From positions 1-64,000 of the IMG/VR virus record IMGVR_UViG_3300001798_000009: a DNA stretch of 64,000 nt. One strand, given 5' to 3'. Under the pieces are notes generated by a model, which saw only the letters and a list, made by a program, of their open reading frames with translations, did not search any database and was not told where the DNA came from. The translations under genes and the position numbers were made by a program. The stretch is from a virus. Positions 32,896-40,499 of the stretch are shown here, piece by piece. How positions within the stretch are numbered: the first letter of the stretch is position 1; each line of letters begins with the position of its first letter.

Positions 32896-33878
32896 GCCGT
32901 GACAGCTTCCCGCGCGCAGGTGGGCGCATACTTCGCGACCGCGTCCGCCAGAGACAAGTGTTCCCAGCCAACGAGGGTGTTGCCTTTCTTGCCGACGCCC
33001 AAGATCCCGCCCTCGGTCGCGTTGACGCAGTGGCCGGGGTGCGCGGAGGCGATCTCCTCGTGCCACGACTTCAGGTGAAAGAGAGTGAAGTTCGTCGCGT
33101 TCTCTGCGCCGCCGAGGCCGCTGTGGGAGAGAATCTGTTCGCCGGACATGCGCTCTGCGGCTAGCTTCTGGTGGGCGCCGCCGGCGTAGAAGTCGTTGTC
33201 GTCGAGCCACGCGTAGTCGGCGCCGACGAAGACTACCTTCGTGGCCCGGAGCAGCGAGAGGGCGAAGACATGCGCGTAGGACGTCACGTTGCCGCCGCAG
33301 GCGAGCGCGTCGTTGAGGCCGGCAAACACCACCTCGACGTCTGCGACAGGGTCGATCTCCTCGCCGGGGAGCATGGCGCGCTTTGCCTTGACGATTCGGT
33401 GCGCCGCGTGCAGCTTGTCGTCGAGCTCCCTAGAGCCGCCGGTGGCGCGCAGGAAATACTTCGGGCCGCGCCACGCGTTGATGAGGGCCGGGCTCGCGGA
33501 GGCTTGCGCGACAAGAGTAGTCTTGGACGTATCCACTCCTTCAATCATCGTTACCATGCGCGTGTCGGCGTCAATCGTGGCGCAGTAGTCGGGCGTGACG
33601 CCCTGCTCAACCAGATATCGGTAGGCGGCGTCCACGCATACGATGACGCCCATGCGGCCGATGGTCTTGAGCGCCTTGACGTTCTTGCGGAGAGAGGGGC
33701 CGGCCGCGACCACGAAGGCGGTCAGGCCGAGCAGGGGCGGGTTGGGGGTGAGGAAGTGAGGCCGATTGGCCGTCACGTTGGCGAGCCAAGAATCGGCGCG
33801 CGCCTCGATCGTCTTTTCGTTGGCGCACGAGTCCATGAACGAGGACACCTGCTTCGCCTTCTCGGAGAGATCAGACAT
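32892..33878 (-). CDS. DUF115/Maf-like glycosyltransferase, copy 3
   Basis: 328 residues from ATG at 33878 (MSDLSEKA); another in-frame ATG lies 24 bases upstream. Motifs: TAFVVAAGPSLRKNVKALKTIG, VIVCVDAAYRYLVEQGVTPDYCATIDADTRMV, CGGNVTSYAHVFALSLLRATKVVFVGADYAWLDDNDFYAGGA, and VNATEGGILG like copy 1. Sequence divergence between the three copies is high, so they may have different acceptors. It follows the decoration gene and a hairpin. Confidence 0.86.
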   Translation of the reverse strand: MSDLSEKAKQVSSFMDSCANEKTIEARADSWLANVTANRPHFLTPNPPLLGLTAFVVAAGPSLRKNVKALKTIGRMGVIVCVDAAYRYLVEQGVTPDYCATIDADTRMVTMIEGVDTSKTTLVAQASASPALINAWRGPKYFLRATGGSRELDDKLHAAHRIVKAKRAMLPGEEIDPVADVEVVFAGLNDALACGGNVTSYAHVFALSLLRATKVVFVGADYAWLDDNDFYAGGAHQKLAAERMSGEQILSHSGLGGAENATNFTLFHLKSWHEEIASAHPGHCVNATEGGILGVGKKGNTLVGWEHLSLADAVAKYAPTCAREAVTA

Positions 33879-33917
33879 TTCCGTTTTTCCTTTTCGTCGC
33901 ATCGTCGATACGAAGAC

Positions 33918-33949
33918 CTGGGGGCGGCAGGATAACCCGCCGCCCCCAG
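33918..33949 (-). terminator. GC-rich hairpin after the decoration gene
   Basis: Perfect 11-base stem, CTGGGGGCGGC / GCCGCCCCCAG, with a 10-base loop, 13 bases after the decoration gene stop. No T-tract follows on the minus strand. Like the one after the capsid gene, it separates an abundant structural gene from a downstream cistron, so partial termination or RNA stabilisation is likely. Confidence 0.6.
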
Positions 33950-33962
33950 TTACGGGTAATGC

Positions 33963-34910
33963 TTAGATGCCCCAAGAACCGACGCGGGGCACGACGCCGA
34001 GGCCGCGGATGTTCTTGATGCGCGCCGCCGACTGGGTTGCCGCGCTGAACTGGATCAGCAGGGCGATCGGAATCTCCCCGGCAGTCATCGTGACAGGCGC
34101 GAGCAGGCCCGCCGTCACGCCGGCCACCGTGTAGGAGGCCAACGCGGCTTTGCTTCCGGATCCGGAGCGGATGGCGAATGATCCGGAGCGCGCCACGACC
34201 CACTTGAACCGGATGGTGGACGCCGCTGCAGAGCCGACGCCGCCGAACGCGAGCGTCACGTCCTGGGCGATCGACTTGATGGCGTTCTGGATCAGCACGA
34301 GGTTCTTATGGACGACCGTGCCGGTGTTGTGGCCGACCTTAACCTGCGATCCGGGCGCGGCGTGCAGCAAGACCTCGCAGCCGTTGACCACTCGGTTCTC
34401 GAGCCAGTGCGCGACGTCAGGCCCGCCGGTGGGCTTGAGGATCAACTCGCACAGCTGCAGGTCGCCGGACGAGGCGCCCGAGAAGTCGCTGACCACGCGC
34501 GCCACCGCATAGCCCTGGCGCATGTTGTCGATCGCGAACAGCTGCGCGCCGGACGCGCCGGACGCGTAGACGACCGCGTCGCCGGCCTTGCCAGCCGCAG
34601 TGGAGAGGGCTAGGTAGAACTGCCCCTCGCGCAGGACGTTGATCTTGTTGTCCGCGTCCGGGGTGGCGTAGTCCGTCGCGCCGACCACGGCCGAGGTGAA
34701 GACGTTATCGGCCACGCCGACGCACCACTGGCCCTGGCGGGCCGCGGCGATCGGGCTGACGCGCCCGGCCGGCCCGAGAGCCGAGAGGCTGATCGGGTCG
34801 TTCTTGCGAGCCATGACCACGACGTCGCCCGACGAGATGTCGGTCGACGCCTTGGGGATGAGTTGGATGCTGTCCGCCGAGCAGGCGCGGTTCTCTTTCT
34901 TCTGGGCCAT
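33963..34910 (-). CDS. Head decoration / capsid stabilisation protein
   Basis: 315 residues. The first 150 residues (ISSGDVVVMARKNDPISLSALGPAGRVSPIAAARQGQWCVGVADN, KINVLREGQFYLALSTAAGKAGDAVVYASGASGAQLF) resemble DUF2190-like capsid decoration proteins. The rest is Ala/Ser/Gly-rich beta sequence. SD GGAGGAA before ATG 34910. Lies between scaffold/protease and capsid genes, the usual place for a head-decorating protein. Confidence 0.7.
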   Translation of the reverse strand: MAQKKENRACSADSIQLIPKASTDISSGDVVVMARKNDPISLSALGPAGRVSPIAAARQGQWCVGVADNVFTSAVVGATDYATPDADNKINVLREGQFYLALSTAAGKAGDAVVYASGASGAQLFAIDNMRQGYAVARVVSDFSGASSGDLQLCELILKPTGGPDVAHWLENRVVNGCEVLLHAAPGSQVKVGHNTGTVVHKNLVLIQNAIKSIAQDVTLAFGGVGSAAASTIRFKWVVARSGSFAIRSGSGSKAALASYTVAGVTAGLLAPVTMTAGEIPIALLIQFSAATQSAARIKNIRGLGVVPRVGSWGI

Positions 34911-34987
34911 AAATCAGATTCCTCCGTACTTCAGATGTCCCCGGCGGCGTGACTCGGGGGGGACGCCTTGCAGCTGCGGATTGATCT

Positions 34988-36232
34988 TTACGCGGTCTTT
35001 GCGGCGGCGTCCTTCTTCTTCTGCTCGCGGAACTGCTCGAGCGTGAGAACGTGTCCGAGCACCCGGTTGTTGAAAAGGATTTGCTCCTCCTCAACCGTCA
35101 GTACTTCAGACTCGGCGATCTTGGTCTCGCCAGAGACGCTGGTGCGCACCGCGCCGAACTCGGACGTGGTGAGCTTGAGCTGCTCGGCTATCTCGGCGTC
35201 CACCTGCTCGGCGACGGTGATGACCTTGTCGCCTTCTTTGCGCTCTGCGACGGCGTAGCAGCGAGCCAGGAAGCGCTCGGTCTTCGCCTCGGGGGCCAGC
35301 TTGGACTCCTTGAGCTTTGCCTCGATGAGGGCTTTCTTCTCGGCCAGGCGGGTCTTGACCTCGGCGGCGTCGAGCTTGCGGTCGGACTCGTCGAGCTTCT
35401 TGCGCATCTCGTCGAGAGAGGCGTTGAAGGAATCTTTCACGCCCTTGACCTCGGCGGCAACGGCGGCCGCGAAGGTGGCGGGGGTCGGTGCAGCTTCGGC
35501 GATCTTCGTCGCCTTGGCCTCGGCCTCGATCAGCTTGGCCTTGTACGACGCCTCAACGCTCGCGACAATCGCGGCGACGAGGTCCGGGCGGTGCTCCTTC
35601 AGGAGCGCTTCGGTCAAAGCTTTCAGGTCCATGGGTGTTTCCTCCGGAGATTCCTCGGTGGCGCTTTCGACGAGGTCGGCCCCCATCTTTGCGTTGCCGG
35701 GATAAGTCACGAACTTCGTGGCGTTCAGCGACCAAATCTTCTCGATGACCATGTAGGTCTCGCCTTCAACAACGGCCTCTTTGCCGGCGCCGCTGCCTTC
35801 GATGGACAGCGCGATTTCCTCGGGGGCCTCAAGGCAGCGCGTCCACAGCCACTCCTCATGAATCTTAAGGCGCACCTTGCGCGCGACCTTCCCGCTCGGG
35901 AGGTTTTCGATCCAGGTCTCTTTGAGCGTGGCACACCAGTTGCGCAGGTCCTCGGAGGACGACGGCTTGCCCTCCTCGAGGTGGTTGACGAAAAGTTTAC
36001 GGCGCGCCTTGAAGACGCCTTCCGCGCCGACGACCGCTTCGCGCGTGTAGTAGCGGCGGTCGCGCTCGTTTCCTCGCCCTTCCTGCAGAGCGGTCAACAC
36101 GATCTCGTGCTTCGGCTTGCCGTCGTCGCCGGCGGAGTCGTCGGTCTTCGCTTCGCTGAGGCCAAAGAAAAGCGTGAAGACGCCTTGGTCGGCGAGCTTG
36201 TTCTTCGACGTCTTGACTAAAGGTTTGGCCAC
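34988..36232 (-). CDS. Prohead protease/scaffold fusion
   Basis: 414 residues from GTG at 36232, with GGAG 7 bases upstream. The first 190 residues (ERDRRYYTREAVVGA, KLFVNHLEEGKPSSSEDLRNW, ARKVRLKIHEEWLWTRCLEAPEEIALSIEGSGAG) look like a prohead protease, with a His in FVNH and a Ser in ALSIEG as candidate catalytic pair. The remaining part is a Lys/Glu/Ala-rich coiled coil ending KKKDAAAKTA, typical of a scaffold that guides shell assembly. The protease assignment is from pattern only. Confidence 0.7.
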   Translation of the reverse strand: MAKPLVKTSKNKLADQGVFTLFFGLSEAKTDDSAGDDGKPKHEIVLTALQEGRGNERDRRYYTREAVVGAEGVFKARRKLFVNHLEEGKPSSSEDLRNWCATLKETWIENLPSGKVARKVRLKIHEEWLWTRCLEAPEEIALSIEGSGAGKEAVVEGETYMVIEKIWSLNATKFVTYPGNAKMGADLVESATEESPEETPMDLKALTEALLKEHRPDLVAAIVASVEASYKAKLIEAEAKATKIAEAAPTPATFAAAVAAEVKGVKDSFNASLDEMRKKLDESDRKLDAAEVKTRLAEKKALIEAKLKESKLAPEAKTERFLARCYAVAERKEGDKVITVAEQVDAEIAEQLKLTTSEFGAVRTSVSGETKIAESEVLTVEEEQILFNNRVLGHVLTLEQFREQKKKDAAAKTA

Positions 36233-36239
36233 AGGGCTC

Positions 36240-37235
36240 CTAAGCAGGCTCCGGAATCTTCGACCCTGTGGCGTGCAGTGTCGATCGCCAATACTGTAGC
36301 AGGTCGGCCAAAGTTCGCGCAAGCGGAATGCTCGGCTCCCATCCAAAAGCAAGACGGGCTTTCATCCCGTTGCCGACCAAACGCGCAACGTCCGACGGAC
36401 GCATGCGCTTCGGGTCCTGCACCTTCGTCACATTGACGTGCGCGAGCGCGCAGAGGTTGTCGAGAACTTGGCGCATGGTCGGGGACGCATCGGATCCTGA
36501 GCAGAGATTGTAGACCTCACCGGTCTGTCCGTTGTCGATCGCCATGACGTAGCCGCGCACAATGTCGCGGACGTCGGTGTAGTCGCGGATCGCGTCAAGA
36601 TTTCCGTGCATAATGGCAGGCTCTTGCAAGCCTGCCTCGATGAGCGCGACCTGCCTCGCCCAGTCGCTTTCGGCGAAGACCTTCCCGCGGCGCGGGCCGG
36701 TGTGGTTAAACGACCGTGTGACGATCACATGTAAATTGTAGCTGGCGGCGTATTGCAGCGCGAACATCTCAGCCCCGACCTTCGACACGCCGTAAGGCGA
36801 GAGCGGGCGCAGCGGCTGCGATTCCGCGATGGGTACTTCGTGCGCTTCGACGCGGCCATACTCCTCGCTGGACCCGGCCACCTGGACTCGCGCCCCAGGT
36901 GCGCTGCGGCGCACCGCCTCAAGAAGATTTAGCGTCCCTTTGATGTTCGCGTCGATCGTTGCGTGCGGCGCGTCCCAAGACGTCGGCACGTAGGAGTGCG
37001 CGGCCAGGTGAAAGATGTGCGTGGGCATCAATCGCGCGACGAGATCAGTGATCGCCACTTCGTCGGTGATGTCACAAAAATGAATCGTATACGTGACGGG
37101 ATCGATGTGCGCCAGGTTGGAGAGGTCACTGCGGAATGATCTGATCGTGCCGTGGACTTCAGCGCCGATTGAAATCAGATGCTCAATGAGGTGGGAACCA
37201 ACGAATCCGTTTGCTCCGGTGATCAGCGCACGCAT
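36240..37235 (-). CDS. NAD(P)-dependent sugar epimerase/dehydratase
   Basis: 331 residues of the extended SDR family: GANGFVGSH at 7-15, S122-S-E-E-Y126, Y148-G-V-S-K152, RSFNHTGPRRG near 193-203, and AIRDYTDVRDIVRGYVMAI. The RSFNHTGPR and SEEYG segments are closest to GDP-mannose 4,6-dehydratase / GDP-6-deoxy-lyxo-hexulose reductase and related 4-epimerases. It could make a 6-deoxy sugar precursor for a nonulosonate or for a second sugar. Inserted between gpF-like and protease/scaffold genes; the start follows a short leader TGATG. Confidence 0.88.
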   Translation of the reverse strand: MRALITGANGFVGSHLIEHLISIGAEVHGTIRSFRSDLSNLAHIDPVTYTIHFCDITDEVAITDLVARLMPTHIFHLAAHSYVPTSWDAPHATIDANIKGTLNLLEAVRRSAPGARVQVAGSSEEYGRVEAHEVPIAESQPLRPLSPYGVSKVGAEMFALQYAASYNLHVIVTRSFNHTGPRRGKVFAESDWARQVALIEAGLQEPAIMHGNLDAIRDYTDVRDIVRGYVMAIDNGQTGEVYNLCSGSDASPTMRQVLDNLCALAHVNVTKVQDPKRMRPSDVARLVGNGMKARLAFGWEPSIPLARTLADLLQYWRSTLHATGSKIPEPA

Positions 37236-37308
37236 CAGCTGGCTTTGTAGATCATGTTGGGAAGTTTATACCATGCGGGCAGTTCGCAACGCAAATATAT
37301 TTTTGTCA

Positions 37309-37512
37309 TCACTCGTCAACTCTCTCGCCTTCGCGTGCAAATCGCGCTGGGTCCGGCGGCTCCATCATCCCCTTGCAGTGGCAGTCGCCGGCCACGCCAA
37401 CAGCGAAGGTCACGCCGAAGCATTTCCCATTGCCGTGCTCGCGGCGAGTGTGGCCGCACACTGGTCGCTGACGTGCGCACTTGACCAACGGGTCGCGCTC
37501 GTAGCCGGTCAT
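37309..37512 (-). CDS. Small Cys/His-rich protein
   Basis: 67 residues, ATG at 37512 one base after the upstream stop. Cysteines at CARQRPVCGHTRREHGNGKCFG and CHCKGMMEPPDP suggest a zinc-binding fold. No recognised family. An AT-rich stretch with a possible promoter (TTGCGT, 18 bases, TATAAA) lies after it, 37250-37300. Confidence 0.6.
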   Translation of the reverse strand: MTGYERDPLVKCARQRPVCGHTRREHGNGKCFGVTFAVGVAGDCHCKGMMEPPDPARFAREGERVDE

Positions 37513-37513
37513 G

Positions 37514-37681
37514 TCATGATCGAGATGTCATGCTCGAGGTCGTATGCCAGTGGTGGCAGTAGCCGCAACGGTAGGCCGTGCCGCGTTCTCGCTTGCCGCC
37601 TCTCCGCGGAATATGGCGGTGCGCAGCCGCTGCGGTCGCGTGCATGATCTTACCGCTGACTTGGCATATGCTGTTGTTCAT
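37514..37681 (-). CDS. 55-residue zinc-finger-like protein
   Basis: ATG at 37681; the product ends YRCGYCHHWHTTSSMTSRS, where C-x2-C-x3-H resembles a small phage zinc finger type (A-Y-x-C-x-x-C-x-x-W-H). Its N-terminus is Arg/His-rich. Weak ribosome site (AAAAAAG). It is the first gene after the second origin-like element, which is thus in its upstream region. Confidence 0.6.
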   Translation of the reverse strand: MNNSICQVSGKIMHATAAAAHRHIPRRGGKRERGTAYRCGYCHHWHTTSSMTSRS

Positions 37682-37715
37682 CTTTTTTCTAAAAAGCGGG
37701 GGCGGTTGTCTACCA

Positions 37716-37845
37716 TGTCTTTACAAATTGTCTTTAAGTACCTTATAGGGGGCGGCGAAATATCCAACCCATTGGACTGTTTGTCCAACCCATTGGATAT
37801 CCAACCCATTGGAACTCGCGTATATGCGACTTCCAATCCATTAGA
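37716..37845. other. Second iteron/core element (ori-like copy B)
   Basis: A 37-base core at 37716-37752 matches the core inside the O-like gene (55102-55138) in 35 of 37 bases. Three TCCAACCCATTGGA copies follow at 37763-37776, 37784-37797 and 37800-37813, plus a degenerate fourth at 37832-37845 with two changes. In copy A the palindromes read in the opposite orientation relative to the core. The stretch 37682-37865 has no convincing gene; a 63-codon frame across it is an accident of the repeat. Possible second origin, initiator titration site or operator. Confidence 0.75.
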
Positions 37846-37865
37846 CCTGACTGCTTTTTGACGCA

Positions 37866-39029
37866 TCATTCGGGGTCCGCCGGCGTGTCCGAAAGCGGGC
37901 TATCGAACTCCGTTTTCGGCGCGAGAATTGAATAGCACAAGCACTGCGGATGTTGCGGATAATTGTCAGCGAACTCCTCCGGGGTCATCTCCTTGCCACC
38001 CAAGTCGTCGCACTCGTCCTCCTCGCGCTGGCCGGCGCTGACCTGCCAGATCAGATTCCAGCCCTTCTTGTCGGCGAAGATCGTGTCGGATAGGATGTAG
38101 GCGCGGTTGGTCTCGGTGCGCGTGAGGCGCATGGCGTTGGCGTAGGCTGACCTGTATGAACCAGCGCCTGGCGTCGCATCAGCGCGCGCCGCGCCGCGCA
38201 GGGTCTTCGGTTGGACGAGTAGGCCCCGAATGGCGCGGCTGATCGTGGCCGGGTCTTCGCCGCGGGCGATGCCGCCGGACACGAGTCGCTTCATCTGCGC
38301 CATGTTCTGGCCGCGCAGGTCCCAGACCCTGCTCGAAACGCGCTTGCTCTTGCCGAACAGCCCTGCCGTCATCGTGTCCTTGAGCGCGCCTTTGAACAGC
38401 TTTTTGAAAACGTTGCTGCTCGGCGCGTAGGTCAGTTGCTGGTTCAGAGGGTCGGCCTCGTCAAGCGGAACGTAGACGTAGCAGCCGGATCGGTACACAA
38501 GCTCCAGGTCAGCCCATTCCTGCTCAGTGGTTTTGCCTCTGGCGTGGGCTACAACGGCCTCCGCGTTCTGCATGGAGTGGGAGAGGCCCACTTTGACGGC
38601 GGCCCGGAGAGCGGCCTGGAAGCCCTGAGCAATGGTCGCGTAGGCCTCTTTGTTCCGATCGGATAGGTCTCTTACGATCGACGGATATCGGTTCGAAGGA
38701 ATGGCGCCGGTTTTCCCGTATCGGTTTAAGATCGTGTCCGCGCGGTCGGCCAGCGTGCGCAGCGCGTCCGCCGTGACATGCTCATCGCGCTTCTGCTGGA
38801 CTAGGAAGGCACGGCGCATAACGCGCTTGCGGAGAGCGCCGATGTGTAGCGCGCGCGTTCGCGTAGTCCTCGAGGTGCAAGCTTTGGCCAGGTCCTCGGC
38901 CGCGGACACGCTGGCTTCGTCGCCTTTCCGACAGAGAGCAATGATCCGCTTCCACACCGAGCGGTCGCACTTCATGACCGGGTAGAGGTTGCGGATTCTT
39001 ATCGCGTCGTCTGGCAGATCAGCGGGCAT
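37866..39029 (-). CDS. Mu gpF-like head morphogenesis protein
   Basis: 387 residues. C-terminal half has the family signature: AYANAMRLTRTETNRAYILSDTIFADKKGWNLIWQVSAGQREEDECDDLGG ... NYPQHPQCLCY (an E near RTETNRA, C-x-D and PxHPxCxC). These proteins are minor head components that act during early capsid assembly, and may carry a fold related to ADP-ribosyltransferases in other members. Start at ATG 39029 overlaps the next gene upstream by 11 bases. Confidence 0.88.
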   Translation of the reverse strand: MPADLPDDAIRIRNLYPVMKCDRSVWKRIIALCRKGDEASVSAAEDLAKACTSRTTRTRALHIGALRKRVMRRAFLVQQKRDEHVTADALRTLADRADTILNRYGKTGAIPSNRYPSIVRDLSDRNKEAYATIAQGFQAALRAAVKVGLSHSMQNAEAVVAHARGKTTEQEWADLELVYRSGCYVYVPLDEADPLNQQLTYAPSSNVFKKLFKGALKDTMTAGLFGKSKRVSSRVWDLRGQNMAQMKRLVSGGIARGEDPATISRAIRGLLVQPKTLRGAARADATPGAGSYRSAYANAMRLTRTETNRAYILSDTIFADKKGWNLIWQVSAGQREEDECDDLGGKEMTPEEFADNYPQHPQCLCYSILAPKTEFDSPLSDTPADPE

Positions 39030-39249
39030 ATTGACCGCCGGGAGGCTGCGGCTCCCATTGCCAGACGTGCTGGCCGTTTGGTAGGCGGTAGACGTGCATC
39101 ACCCTTGGCTTCGGCGTCCAGCACGAAAGCGCCGCGACGCGGTCGCAGGACGGCGGGTTGTTCTTGGCGCGCGGCACGCCCTGCTCGGTCTCGCGGTCCC
39201 AGACCAGGCCGTGCGCGTACTGGAAGCGACTATCCTCTGGGGGATTCAT
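39019..39249 (-). CDS. Hypothetical protein, 76 residues
   Basis: ATG at 39249, overlapping the cupin stop by 4 bases. Sequence MNPPEDSRFQYAHGLVWDRETEQGVPRAKNNP, two cysteines, and VMHVYRLPNGQHVWQWEPQPPGG. Small, beta-rich, basic. The longer frame upstream is cupin shadow sequence. No family recognised. Confidence 0.6.
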   Translation of the reverse strand: MNPPEDSRFQYAHGLVWDRETEQGVPRAKNNPPSCDRVAALSCWTPKPRVMHVYRLPNGQHVWQWEPQPPGGQYAR

Positions 39250-39746
39250 TCCCAGTTCCTTCCGCCAGGGTGCTTTTCGATGTGCTTCGTCTCCTTGAGC
39301 GGGACAACGTGCTCCTTCTCGCCGTTGCCGATCTTGATGTCTTTGGGGGGGCCACTGATCACGCCACCTTTGGCGAACTCGACGCGTCCGTAGTCGTCCT
39401 CGAGGCGCTCGATGTCGTCCTCGCGCAGGTCGTTGCCGAGCCAGACCTCGACAACCATGAGCGGCTCTTTGGCGGGGTTGGCCAGGCGGTGCGCGGCACC
39501 ACGCGGGATCACAACCGAGTCTCCGGCAGCGAGCGCGTGTTTCACCCCTGAAACAGTGGCGACCGCGTTCCCCATGGCAACGGTCCAGCGCTCCTCGCGA
39601 TGCGTGTGCCGTTGCAGACTCAGGCGCTGCTCGCCTTTGACCAGCATGGCTTTGACGATGAAGCCGGGGCCTTGGTCGAGCAGTCGGAAGTGGCCCCACG
39701 GCCGCGTGGTCTTCGTCGTGTAGTCCGGCGCTTTATCGTTCGGCAT
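39246..39746 (-). CDS. Cupin, ManC-type mannose-6-phosphate isomerase domain
   Basis: 166 residues: RPWGHFRLLDQGPGFIVKAMLVKGEQRLSLQRHTHREERWTVAMGNAVATV ... VVIPRGAAHRLANP ... VEVWLGNDLREDDIERLEDDYGR. The two H of QRHTH, the E of REERW and the H of AAHR form the metal site of type II mannose-6-phosphate isomerases. It lacks the nucleotidyltransferase half normally fused in ManC. It would make mannose 6-phosphate, the root of GDP-mannose and 6-deoxy sugars, matching the nearby epimerase/dehydratase. The C-terminal 45 residues are extra. Confidence 0.85.
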   Translation of the reverse strand: MPNDKAPDYTTKTTRPWGHFRLLDQGPGFIVKAMLVKGEQRLSLQRHTHREERWTVAMGNAVATVSGVKHALAAGDSVVIPRGAAHRLANPAKEPLMVVEVWLGNDLREDDIERLEDDYGRVEFAKGGVISGPPKDIKIGNGEKEHVVPLKETKHIEKHPGGRNWE

Positions 39747-39760
39747 GCAGTCCTCCCAGT

Positions 39761-39985
39761 TTAATAGGTCGTCGTGTCTGTTGACCAGGTAAATCGTATT
39801 TCAGCGGCTCCATTTTGATACGACCATTGGACTCCATCTCCTGTTTTTTCAGGTGGATAGATTCGCTCAAGCTTGGAGGCCATCGCTCGAGCGGTGTCGC
39901 GCTCGGCATGCGTCGCGCCGGATCCGGCCGCGGCCAGCTTGTTCAGAGACGCGATCTTGCGCAGGACGTTCTCGCGAGTCATCAT
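39761..39985 (-). CDS. Small DUF2786-like protein
   Basis: 74 residues: RENVLRKIASLNKLAAAGSGATHAERDTARAMASKLERIYP fits the DUF2786 pattern (I-x-K-I-x-x-L-x-x-L-A-x-x-x-x-x-x-x-E-A-x-x-A-x-x-x-A-x-x-L). The C-terminal part (VQWSYQNGAAEIRFTWS) is a beta extension. Phage DUF2786 proteins have no known function. Confidence 0.6.
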   Translation of the reverse strand: MMTRENVLRKIASLNKLAAAGSGATHAERDTARAMASKLERIYPPEKTGDGVQWSYQNGAAEIRFTWSTDTTTY

Positions 39986-39988
39986 GTT

Positions 39989-40198
39989 TCAGTTCAGGTG
40001 ACACCGATGGACGTGCTTGACCATGAAGCCGCCCCAGGCTCGGCTCTTGATCAGAGGCAGCTGCAGGAATATCTCTTGAAAGTTTAGGCCGAGCTTGGCC
40101 ACGCCCTGCGTCGTTGGCCCGGCCAAGTTCTCACGGCACACTGGGCACAACAGGTCCAAGTGGAGCGTGATCTTTTCCTGCGGCATCTGCGAGGCCAT
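39989..40198 (-). CDS. Small zinc-finger-like protein, 69 residues
   Basis: MASQMPQEKITLHLDLLCPVCRENL ... WGGFMVKHVHRCHLN. A C-P-V-C pair at 18-21 and a C-terminal H-x-H-R-C-H suggest a single metal site. Sits between cupin and portal genes in a run of small genes. No family recognised. Confidence 0.55.
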   Translation of the reverse strand: MASQMPQEKITLHLDLLCPVCRENLAGPTTQGVAKLGLNFQEIFLQLPLIKSRAWGGFMVKHVHRCHLN

Positions 40199-40204
40199 GG
40201 CGGT

Positions 40205-40498
40205 TTAGAGCGTGATCATCCGGTACGACATTTCGTTCTCGATCCGTCGGATGAGCTCGTTGTAGTAGTTCATGTCGCGCATGTACTCGTTGCCCTCGGG
40301 CGAGGAGTAGCGTTGGTCGCCGAGGTCGGAGAAGCCCTTGAGCACCTTGCCGTGCTTCTTTATCATCATGTCGCGTAGCTTGCGCAGGTCGTCGTCGGTG
40401 CCTACAGACAGGTCGACGTAGGCTTCGGTGCAAAGGGCGCGAAGGTCCGCGGCCCCGATCTTGTTCTTCTCGGCTTCTTCGATGTCGATGGTCTTCAT
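40205..40498 (-). CDS. Hypothetical protein, 97 residues, next to portal
   Basis: ATG at 40498, two bases after the portal stop. The helical, charged sequence (MKTIDIEEAEKNKIGAADLRALCTEAYVDLSVGTDDDLRKLRDMMIKKHGKVLKGFSDLGDQRY...) suggests a helical bundle. Possibly a small head protein or scaffold helper, from position. The longer frame upstream is portal shadow. Confidence 0.62.
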   Translation of the reverse strand: MKTIDIEEAEKNKIGAADLRALCTEAYVDLSVGTDDDLRKLRDMMIKKHGKVLKGFSDLGDQRYSSPEGNEYMRDMNYYNELIRRIENEMSYRMITL

Positions 40499-40499
40499 G

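Noticed and set aside
36240-37235. Calling the epimerase specifically GDP-mannose 4,6-dehydratase or UDP-glucose epimerase
   Set aside because: Motifs fit several extended SDR enzymes; sequence reading alone cannot choose.
37678-37869. A 63-codon frame across the second iteron element with SNGLD repeats
   Set aside because: The sequence is explained by the DNA palindromes; weak start, no ribosome site. The similarity to the initiator linker comes from shared DNA.
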